Origin: Neobacillus sp. DY30
Lineage (GTDB): Bacteria > Bacillota > Bacilli > Bacillales > Cytobacillaceae
Assembly (NCBI RefSeq): GCF_030123065.1
Contig: NZ_CP126093.1
Coordinates: 35,001 to 99,000, forward strand
Direction of reading: 5' to 3'
DNA length: 64,000 nucleotides
A program made the position numbers and the translations under genes. Each line of letters opens with the position of its first letter. The first letter of the stretch is position 1. The notes beneath the pieces are model-generated. The model was given only the letters and a program-made list of their open reading frames with translations. It was not told where the DNA came from and made no database searches. This document shows, piece after piece, positions 57,809 through 64,000 of this stretch.

Positions 57809-59269
57809 ATGGGCAAAACAATTGAAGTTCTCGGTCTAGGAGCGGGAGATCTCGAACAGCTCCCCTTTGGCGTTTACAAAAAATTAATGAAAGCAGGGCA
57901 TGTTTACTTAAGAACAAGGGAACATCCTGTTATTGAGGAGCTAGTTCAAGAAGGACTGGGATTTACATCATTTGATTCTATTTATGAAAAGCATGACCAG
58001 TTTGAAGAGGTATATCAAGAGATTGTTCAGCTTTTGCTTGAAAAGGCAAAAACGGAGCAAGTGATATATGCTGTGCCGGGTCATCCTCTTGTTGCTGAAA
58101 GAACCGTTCAATTACTTTTACAATATGGCCCAAAAGAGGATGTAGGTATTATCATCGGCGGAGGTCAAAGCTTTATCGACGCTATTTTTCAATCATTAAA
58201 AATCGATCCTGTAGAAGGTTTTCAGCTGCTAGATGGGACCTCACTCCAATCCAGTCAACTGCAAATTGACCAGCATATTTTTATAAGTCAAGTTTATGAC
58301 CAGTTTGTCGCTTCAAATATTAAATTGACCCTAATGGAAAGACTTCCTGATGATTATGAGGTTGTCATTGTTCGGGCTGCTGGGAGCAGGAATGAAAGCA
58401 TAGAGCACGTTCCTTTGTATGAGTTAGACCGTAAAGTAACCCTTGATAATCTTACATCTGTTTATGTACCTCCTGTAGAAGATGAACAAATTTTGTTGAA
58501 AAATTTCTCAAAGCTGCGGGAAATTATTGCTGTATTAAGAGGCCCGAATGGTTGTCCATGGGATAAGGAACAAACACACGAGTCATTAAAAAAGTACTTG
58601 ATTGAAGAAACCTATGAAGTAATTGATGCCATCAATAGTGGTGATATTGATCATTTAATAGAAGAGCTTGGTGATGTGTTGCTACAGGTTATGCTTCATG
58701 CACAAATTGGTGAGGATGAAGGCTATTTTGCAATTGATGATGTCATAGAGGTACTAGCAGCTAAAATGATTCGCAGACATCCACATGTTTTTGGGGATGT
58801 TCAAGCAGAGGATTCTAAAGAAGTACTACGTAACTGGCAGGAAATAAAGAAGCAGGAAAAGGGCGAAAAGGAGTCTTCGCTACTCGACGGAATTTCCAAA
58901 TCTTTGCCGAATTTAGTGAGAGCCTTCGAAATTCAGAAGAAAGCGGCAAAAGTTGGCTTTGATTGGAAGGAGATTACACCGGCTTTAGAGAAAGTGAAAG
59001 AAGAACTTGGTGAGTTTGAGAATGAGGTTCAGCAAGAACGCCTTGTTCATGCAAAAAAAGAATTTGGTGATATCCTATTTGCTTTTGTGAATGTTGCAAG
59101 GTTTTTAGATATACATCCTGAAGAGGCGTTATTTGAGACCAATCAAAAGTTTATTAGAAGGTTTCAATTTATAGAAGAAAAGGTAAAGAAAAGTGGTAAG
59201 GCTATTGAGGAGCATTCACTTGAGGAACTCGATCAATTTTGGGATGAAGCAAAATTAAAGGGACTATAG
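57809..59269 (+). CDS. yabN: YabN: tetrapyrrole-methylase-like domain fused to MazG NTP pyrophosphohydrolase
   Basis: A 486-residue two-domain protein. The N-terminal part (about 1-220, EVLGLGAGDLEQLPFGVYK, YAVPGHPLVAERTV) resembles SAM-dependent tetrapyrrole methylases; the C-terminal part (about 225-486) is MazG with LRGPNGCPWDKEQTHESLK and the metal site EETYEVIDAI/EELGDVLLQV. It hydrolyses nucleoside triphosphates. Operon yabM-yabN-rqcP-yabP-yabQ-divIC. Confidence 0.95.
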   Translation: MGKTIEVLGLGAGDLEQLPFGVYKKLMKAGHVYLRTREHPVIEELVQEGLGFTSFDSIYEKHDQFEEVYQEIVQLLLEKAKTEQVIYAVPGHPLVAERTVQLLLQYGPKEDVGIIIGGGQSFIDAIFQSLKIDPVEGFQLLDGTSLQSSQLQIDQHIFISQVYDQFVASNIKLTLMERLPDDYEVVIVRAAGSRNESIEHVPLYELDRKVTLDNLTSVYVPPVEDEQILLKNFSKLREIIAVLRGPNGCPWDKEQTHESLKKYLIEETYEVIDAINSGDIDHLIEELGDVLLQVMLHAQIGEDEGYFAIDDVIEVLAAKMIRRHPHVFGDVQAEDSKEVLRNWQEIKKQEKGEKESSLLDGISKSLPNLVRAFEIQKKAAKVGFDWKEITPALEKVKEELGEFENEVQQERLVHAKKEFGDILFAFVNVARFLDIHPEEALFETNQKFIRRFQFIEEKVKKSGKAIEEHSLEELDQFWDEAKLKGL

Positions 59270-59285
59270 AAACGGGGGATCATTT

Positions 59286-59555
59286 GTGAGATTAGATAAG
59301 TTTTTAAAGGTATCAAGATTAATAAAAAGAAGAACTCTGGCAAAAGAGGTATCCGATCAAGGGAGAATTCTTATAAACGGGAAAGAAGCAAAAGCAAGCT
59401 CAACAGTAAAAGTTGGGGATGAGCTTACTATTCGTCTTGGTCAAAGACTTGTTACGGCAAGAATTGACCAAATTCAAGATACAACTCGCAAGGAAGCGGC
59501 AGCTGAAATGTACACGATTATTAAAGATGAAAAAACCGGTGAATCACAGTTCTAA
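59286..59555 (+). CDS. rqcP: RqcP (YabO), S4-domain ribosome rescue factor
   Basis: An 89-residue Hsp15-like S4 protein. It binds the 50S subunit with RqcH and supports alanine tailing of stalled chains. The S4 signature RLDKFLKVSRLIKRRTLAKE is at the N terminus. GTG start follows GGGGGAT. Confidence 0.94.
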   Translation: MRLDKFLKVSRLIKRRTLAKEVSDQGRILINGKEAKASSTVKVGDELTIRLGQRLVTARIDQIQDTTRKEAAAEMYTIIKDEKTGESQF

Positions 59556-59642
59556 CAGACGCCGGTAAAAGGCTTGTTCTAATTCATTTATCCCTTACAT
59601 AAAATTGTACTAAATGGTTGTACAAATGATTGTGAGGGATGA

Positions 59643-59948
59643 ATGATGAGCCAATATTATGAAACAAACCCTGTCAAAAGTACCGTTCCAGAGCATGATG
59701 TTATCATGAGGGGAAGAAAACTTCTCGATATAACAGGCGTTAAACAAGTAGAGAGTTTTGATAATGAGGAGTTCTTATTAGAAACTTCCATGGGCTTTTT
59801 AGCGATTAAAGGGCAAAACCTGCAAATGAAAAATCTTGATGTAGAAAAGGGGATTGTCTCCATTAAGGGAAAGATATTTGATTTAGTTTACTTAGATGAA
59901 CAGCATGGGGAGAAAGCTAAAGGGTTCTTTAGTAAGTTGTTCCGATGA
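59643..59948 (+). CDS. yabP: Spore coat/cortex assembly protein YabP
   Basis: A 101-residue YabP/YqfC-family sporulation protein (residues 20-95, HDVIMRGRKLLDITGVKQVESF). In B. subtilis it is made under sigma-E and needed for proper sporulation. GTGAGGGATGA precedes the ATG pair at 59643/59646. It overlaps yabQ by 4 bases. Confidence 0.93.
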   Translation: MMSQYYETNPVKSTVPEHDVIMRGRKLLDITGVKQVESFDNEEFLLETSMGFLAIKGQNLQMKNLDVEKGIVSIKGKIFDLVYLDEQHGEKAKGFFSKLFR

Positions 59949-60577
59949 CACTCTCCACTCAATTTCTTACCATGCTTTCGATGATTGGAATGGGCTCGTT
60001 GTTTGGGGTTATGTTTGATACCTATCAGCGCTTCTTAAATCGGCCTAATCGCAAATCATGGATTGTTTTTATAAATGATTTGTTGTTTTGGGTAAGCCAA
60101 GCCCTAATTATTTTCTACACTCTATTCCTTGTGAACAATGGAGAACTGCGTTTTTATATTTTCGTTGCTCTTCTTTGCGGTTTTGCGGCCTACCAAAGTC
60201 TATTTAAAGGGATATACTTAAAACTGCTTGAAGCCATAATAAAAAGTGTAATAGCACTTTATCAATTTTTCAGAAGGGCTTTTCAACTGCTTATCTATAA
60301 ACCTGTCGTAGGCATTATTCAGTTGTTAATTTCTATTGTAATTCTACTTGGCAGGGGGACTTTTTCCCTTGTCAAATTTGTTTTAAAGATTTTATTATTT
60401 ATTGTTAAGCTAGTTTGGGTCCCAATTGTGAAGATAATGATAATACTTTGGAAACTTTTGCCGAAAGGTATTAAAAAATACGTCGAGAAGTTATATAATA
60501 AAACGGCAGGAATTTTTATGGAAATCAAGAACTATTTAGTAAAGTGGAGTAAAAAGTGGAAAAGACCCAAAAAGTAA
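59945..60577 (+). CDS. yabQ: Spore cortex protein YabQ
   Basis: A 210-residue membrane protein of the outer forespore membrane needed for cortex formation. About five hydrophobic segments (near 5-25, 40-65, 68-85, 110-135 and 140-165) precede a basic tail (residues 170-210). Overlaps yabP by ATGA, so translation is coupled. Confidence 0.93.
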   Translation: MTLSTQFLTMLSMIGMGSLFGVMFDTYQRFLNRPNRKSWIVFINDLLFWVSQALIIFYTLFLVNNGELRFYIFVALLCGFAAYQSLFKGIYLKLLEAIIKSVIALYQFFRRAFQLLIYKPVVGIIQLLISIVILLGRGTFSLVKFVLKILLFIVKLVWVPIVKIMIILWKLLPKGIKKYVEKLYNKTAGIFMEIKNYLVKWSKKWKRPKK

Positions 60578-60590
60578 GGAGGGATGGGAA

Positions 60591-60986
60591 CTGAGTTCAG
60601 TAAACGAAAAGAATATAGCCAGAATTCAATCAACGTATGTCCACCAGCAAGAAGTAGCAGAAATAGCTTCAGCTAGAAAAAGGAAGTTATTGTATAGAAG
60701 ACTTTCCTTGTTTTTAGTTTTTGCTGCCGTCATGTCATATTTAATGATTACTAGCTTTATTTCCCAGTCCTCAGCATTAGATAAAAAGGTTGCACAAAAG
60801 AGGCACCTGGAACAAGAGCTGAAACAGTTAAAAAAACAACAGGAAATCCTAAAGGAAGATATCATTAAGTTAAATGATGATGATTACCTTGCAAAGCTTG
60901 CTAGAAAAGAATACTTTTTCTCAGAGAATGGTGAGATTATCTTCAATATACCGGAGAAAAATGAAGATAAAAAACCCAATAACTAG
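60591..60986 (+). CDS. divIC: Cell division protein DivIC, CTG start
   Basis: A 131-residue single-pass septum protein: cytoplasmic N terminus (1-40), membrane helix (about 40-60, LSLFLVFAAVMSYLMIT), coiled coil (about 65-95) and the C-terminal DivIC box (LNDDDYLAKLARKEYFF, GEIIFNIPE). It bridges FtsL and DivIB. No ATG, GTG or TTG exists in frame before TTG 60690, inside the protein. The CTG at 60591 is 7 bases after AAGGAGGG and gives the expected 125-130 residues, so I take it as the start. Confidence 0.88.
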   Translation: MSSVNEKNIARIQSTYVHQQEVAEIASARKRKLLYRRLSLFLVFAAVMSYLMITSFISQSSALDKKVAQKRHLEQELKQLKKQQEILKEDIIKLNDDDYLAKLARKEYFFSENGEIIFNIPEKNEDKKPNN

Positions 60987-61069
60987 TCTTATTGACACTT
61001 ATTTTTCCCATTTTGTATAATATAAAGTAAGTATGATTTTTTTATTTCTTAAGGAGGAAAATTCTTTTT

Positions 61070-61516
61070 ATGTCAATCGAAGTAGGCAGCAAGTTACAAG
61101 GAAAGGTAACAGGGATTACAAATTTCGGAGCTTTTGTGGAGCTGCCTGGTGGCTCAACTGGACTCGTCCACATCAGTGAGGTTGCTGACAATTATGTGAA
61201 AGATATCAATGATCATCTTAAGGTTGGTGACCAAGTAGAGGTTAAAGTCATCAATGTCGAGAAAGATGGGAAAATTGGGCTATCCATAAAAAAGGCAAAA
61301 GATAGACCAGAGGCACCGCAAAGATCCCATTCAAACTCAAACTCACATTCACAACGTCCTCCTCGTCAGGGCAGACAAAATGATCGGAATGCTCCAAGAG
61401 TAGAGACGTTCGAGTCAAAGATGGCGAAGTTTTTAAAAGATAGTGAGGATCGTTTAACTTCTTTAAAACGCCATACTGAATCTAAGCGTGGCGGAAGAGG
61501 AGCTAGAAGGGGTTAA
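61070..61516 (+). CDS. yabR: S1-domain RNA-binding protein YabR
   Basis: A 148-residue protein with an S1 domain (residues 5-75, VGSKLQGKVTGITNFGAFVEL and GLVHISEVADNYVKDIND), a low-complexity Ser/Asn/His and Arg/Gln-rich linker (about 85-112), and a basic tail. Related to general stress protein 13. Function unknown beyond RNA binding. AAGGAGGAA precedes the ATG. Confidence 0.93.
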   Translation: MSIEVGSKLQGKVTGITNFGAFVELPGGSTGLVHISEVADNYVKDINDHLKVGDQVEVKVINVEKDGKIGLSIKKAKDRPEAPQRSHSNSNSHSQRPPRQGRQNDRNAPRVETFESKMAKFLKDSEDRLTSLKRHTESKRGGRGARRG

Positions 61517-61553
61517 CTTGTTGCTTATTTATATAGACATATATTGCCTATTT

Positions 61554-61582
61554 AAGACAGGTCTAGTGGCTTGTCTTTTTTT
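61554..61582 (+). terminator. Terminator after yabR
   Basis: AAGACA and TGTCTT form a 6-bp stem with a 12-base loop, followed by seven T. Confidence 0.65.
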
Positions 61583-61599
61583 GTTTGCCAAAAAATAAA

Positions 61600-61810
61600 A
61601 AGCGTCGAAATTATCGACGCTTCCGCTTTTCTGATTGTCTAGCTGCAGCGCCTAGGGGCTCGGGTCATAAGCCAATCCGTCAAAAAGGTTTAAAGAGCAA
61701 CCTTTCTGCCGGCTCGTCTTATGCCTGTCGCCCCTGGACACTAAGGGAAGCTCCCTAGAATAACCCTCGCAGGAACAAGCTGTGCTTGTTCCGAAGGCGC
61801 TTTCGCTTTT
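61600..61810. repeat. Dispersed hairpin repeat, copy C
   Basis: Begins with a small hairpin AAGCGTCGA/TCGACGCTT and GCTTCCGCTTTT, then GCTCGGGTCATAAG pairing with CTTATGCCTGTCGCCC around inner arms AAAAAGGTT/AACCTTTC, and ends with a third hairpin (GGAACAAGC/GCTTGTTCC) and GGCGCTTTCGCTTTT. Related frames occur near 23700 and 56080. It fills the gap between yabR and tRNA-Met. Confidence 0.65.
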
Positions 61811-61814
61811 CGTA

Positions 61815-61888
61815 TAGCGGCGGAGGGGATCGAACCCCCGACCTTACGGGTATGAACCGTACGCTCTAGCCAGCTGAGCTACACCGCC
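61815..61888 (-). tRNA. trnM: tRNA-Met (CAT), elongator type
   Basis: A 74-nt cloverleaf on the minus strand: acceptor GGCGGTG/CGCCGCT, D arm GCTC/GAGC, anticodon stem TACGG/CCGTA with loop TTCATAC (anticodon CAT), T arm with TTCGATC. It is not the initiator (which starts CGCGGGG and has three G-C pairs in the anticodon stem) nor tRNA-Ile2. CCA is not encoded, and base 1 to the paired 3' base is a G-U wobble. B. subtilis has a Met tRNA at the same place before spoIIE. Confidence 0.95.
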
Positions 61889-62025
61889 AAGTATCTAAGA
61901 CACAAGGAATATAATACAGATGAAAACAAATAGTGTCAATAAATTTTTTTAAAACTTTATTTTTCGCTCCCTATTCCGACATCTTTGCGATTTGCCAACA
62001 TTATTTGAATAAATATAGTGGAAAC

Positions 62026-62090
62026 CGTCGAACGAAACTTTGCATATGTTCACTAATTTGACAAAATTTTGAATCTATTAATTTTATAAT
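62026..62090 (+). promoter_or_regulatory. Spo0A-dependent promoter of spoIIE, 21-bp spacer
   Basis: TTGACA (62058-62063) and TATAAT (62085-62090) are both full consensus but separated by 21 bases, the same unusual spacing described for B. subtilis spoIIE. 0A-box-like sequences are CGTCGAA (62026-62032) and TGTCAAA on the minus strand over the -35 region. Confidence 0.85.
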
Positions 62091-62125
62091 AGTCGTTAAC
62101 AAGAATTAATAGAGGAGTGTGACTT

Positions 62126-64000
62126 ATGGAAAAGCTAGAACGGAGTTTACTAGAACCGGTCGGAGAGGTTAACTTTCGATCCTCTAAATGGTCTTGGGAC
62201 AGCGTCTTGAAGAAATTCCAGTTAAAAGTTGAATCCTTCTTCCTTATAAAGGGTTACCTATTACTAATTGTTGGTTTTTTATTAGGAAGGGCTTTAATAT
62301 TATCCACGCTTGCTCCCTTTAGTCTTCCTTTTTTCGCTGCCGTCTTTTTAATAAAAAGAGATCGGTCACCACTAGCATTAGTAGGATTGGTTGCGGGCGC
62401 AGCAACTGTCTCTTTGAAAAATGCAGCATTTACCTTTTTAGTATCCATCCTTTTTCTAGTCATCTATCGAATTAGCGAGAGATGGATCAAAAATGAAATG
62501 AGAATCATTCCGCTTTTTGTTGCGATCATTCTAGGGATGGGGAAGTTGGCTGAAGCCTTTATTATTTCTAGACAGCTGACACTTTATGATGCGATGATGG
62601 TAGGTGTCCAGGCGAGTCTGTCGTTTATTCTAACGCTTATTTTCTTGCAGAGCATTCCCTTATTAATTCTGAACAAGCGCAGACAATTGTTAAAAACGGA
62701 GGAAATTGTATGCATAATTATTATGCTTGCTTCCATCATGACCGGAACAATTGGCTGGAAAATTTACGATTTATCACTTGAGCATATAATGTCTCGCTAT
62801 CTCGTATTAGTATTTTCATTTATCGCCGGTGCTACAGTGGGTTCGACAGTAGGTGTCGTAACGGGTTTAATCTTTAGCCTTGCGAGTGTTTCAAGTTTCT
62901 ATCATATGAGCCTTCTTGCGTTTTCGGGTGTATTAGGCGGCCTATTAAAAGAGGGGAAGAAGATAGGCGTTGCAATTGGTTTGTTTATTGCAACACTTTT
63001 AATTGGAATGTATGGTCAGGAGGGCGGTACCGGCTCTTTAGCAACTACACTTTTGGAGTCCGCGGCAGCCATTGTCCTTTTTCTATTAACACCGCAGCTT
63101 TTTACTTCTAAATTGGCCAAATATATTCCAGGTACACCAGAATATACAACGGAACAGCAAAAGTACATGAGGAAAATGCGTGATGTGACAGCACAAAGAG
63201 TGGCTCAATTTTCTAGTGTCTTTCATGCACTTTCTAATAGTTTCTCGCAAATGGAAACAAAGCCTCATGATAGAGAAGATGAACGAGAAATGGATTATTT
63301 TATGAGCCATGTAACGGAAAAAACCTGTAATACTTGCTTTAAAAAGGAGCAGTGCTGGGCGAAGAATTTTAATACGACCTATGGATATCTAGAAGAAATT
63401 ATTCATGAAATGGATCAAAACGAAGGTGTTGTTTCGCCTAGGTTATCTCGTGAATGGGATAAACACTGTACCCGGTCAAAAAGAGTATATGAGGCTGTCG
63501 GACAGGAGTTGACCTTTTATCAAGCTAATCAAAAATTAAAGAAACAAGTTCAGGAAAGCAGGAAACTAGTAGCAGATCAACTTCTTGGTGTCTCAGAGGT
63601 CATGGAAAACTTTGCAAAAGAGATACAGCGAGAAAGAGAGAACCATCATAAGCAGGAAGAGCAAATTCTGGAATCCATACAGGCATTTGGAGTTCAAGTT
63701 GAACATGTCGAGATTTATAGTCTTGAGTCAGGAAATGTGGATATCGAAATGTCTGTTCCATTTTGCAATGGACATGGGGAGTGTGAAAAATTAATCGCAC
63801 CCATGCTATCTGATATCCTCGGCGAACAAATTATTGTTACCTCTGAAGAATGTGCTGCCTATCCTAACGGGTTTTGCCATGTAGTGTTCCAATCATCAAA
63901 AGCCTATACTGTTGAAACGGGAATGGCCCATGCTGCCATGGATGGCGGTTTTGTTTCAGGTGACAGCTATTCAACAATGGAACTTGGGTTAGGAAAGTTT
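62126..64000 (+). CDS. spoIIE: Stage II sporulation protein E, serine phosphatase (partial, cut by window end)
   Basis: The first 625 residues of SpoIIE (about 827 in B. subtilis), with no stop before the window end. About ten transmembrane segments (residues about 45-320), then the central FtsZ-interacting region II (about 330-590), with cysteines CNTCFKKEQCW. The PP2C domain starts at the end (VSGDSYSTMELGLGKF). The phosphatase dephosphorylates SpoIIAA-P and so releases sigma-F in the forespore. ATG 62126 follows GAGGAG. The catalytic C-terminal domain lies outside the window. Confidence 0.96.
   Translation, partial: MEKLERSLLEPVGEVNFRSSKWSWDSVLKKFQLKVESFFLIKGYLLLIVGFLLGRALILSTLAPFSLPFFAAVFLIKRDRSPLALVGLVAGAATVSLKNAAFTFLVSILFLVIYRISERWIKNEMRIIPLFVAIILGMGKLAEAFIISRQLTLYDAMMVGVQASLSFILTLIFLQSIPLLILNKRRQLLKTEEIVCIIIMLASIMTGTIGWKIYDLSLEHIMSRYLVLVFSFIAGATVGSTVGVVTGLIFSLASVSSFYHMSLLAFSGVLGGLLKEGKKIGVAIGLFIATLLIGMYGQEGGTGSLATTLLESAAAIVLFLLTPQLFTSKLAKYIPGTPEYTTEQQKYMRKMRDVTAQRVAQFSSVFHALSNSFSQMETKPHDREDEREMDYFMSHVTEKTCNTCFKKEQCWAKNFNTTYGYLEEIIHEMDQNEGVVSPRLSREWDKHCTRSKRVYEAVGQELTFYQANQKLKKQVQESRKLVADQLLGVSEVMENFAKEIQRERENHHKQEEQILESIQAFGVQVEHVEIYSLESGNVDIEMSVPFCNGHGECEKLIAPMLSDILGEQIIVTSEECAAYPNGFCHVVFQSSKAYTVETGMAHAAMDGGFVSGDSYSTMELGLGKF

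Noticed and set aside
61815..61888. tRNA-Ile2 (CAT) or initiator tRNA
   Set aside because: The body GGCGGTG with anticodon stem TACGG/CCGTA fits elongator tRNA-Met; the initiator has CGCGGGG and a GGG/CCC anticodon stem, and tRNA-Ile2 has a different acceptor.

Overview
This window is the origin-proximal chromosome of a low-GC, endospore-forming member of the Bacillaceae. It starts inside a 5S rRNA gene. It then follows, almost gene for gene, the Bacillus subtilis order from csfB to spoIIE: csfB, yaaO, tmk, yaaQ, holB, ricT, yabA, yabB(trmN6), rsmI, abrB, metS, tatD, yabE, rnmV, ksgA, yabG, veg, sspF, ispE, purR, yabJ, spoVG, glmU, prs, ctc, pth, fin, mfd, spoVT, yabM, yabN, rqcP, yabP, yabQ, divIC, yabR, tRNA-Met, spoIIE (cut by the window end). 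Gene order and protein types fit Bacillus or Neobacillus-like organisms; I cannot name the species.

The main departure is a block of about 27.6 kb (2805-30404) between tmk and yaaQ, which are neighbours in B. subtilis. It is a pentose/xylan island. (i) 2805-13477: an intracellular GH43 enzyme, an IclR-type regulator, a pentonate dehydratase, a DHDPS-family KDX aldolase or dehydratase, an aldo/keto reductase, a GPH sugar transporter, a GH43 beta-xylosidase and a GH5 enzyme. This closely resembles the Escherichia coli yagE-F-G-H-I set. (ii) 13681-19760: a truncated glycerate kinase, XylR, a Gfo/Idh oxidoreductase of the type often annotated as xylose dehydrogenase, xylA and xylB. (iii) 19848-24401: a MATE exporter, an Axe2-like acetyl-xylooligosaccharide esterase, an aldo/keto reductase, a NodB-type deacetylase and a YesL-like membrane protein. 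(iv) 24576-30404: a YesM/YesN-type two-component system and an ABC importer without an ATPase gene, arranged like Geobacillus XynDCEFG. The island therefore appears to encode both the isomerase route (XylA/XylB) and a non-phosphorylative xylonate route. Control sites are readable: two matching XylR boxes, one before the GPH transporter and one overlapping the xylA promoter; two copies of an IclR-type palindrome; CcpA cre-like sites; and a direct repeat upstream of the binding-protein gene.

Right of the island the conserved backbone resumes. yaaR is missing between yaaQ and holB, where a 76-bp MITE-like element sits instead; xpaC-yaaN and yazA are also absent. Regulatory sites in the backbone match the sporulation programme: sigma-F before csfB, Spo0A boxes in abrB, sigma-K before yabG, sigma-H before spoVG, sigma-B before ctc, sigma-G-like before spoVT, and a 21-bp-spacer promoter before spoIIE. 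A parS site overlaps the metS terminator. Two non-coding tandem arrays (15 units of about 52 bp between ksgA and yabG; 4 units of 51 bp between spoVT and yabM) and three copies of a hairpin repeat family are the least explained sequences. divIC appears to start at CTG and yabE possibly at ATC.
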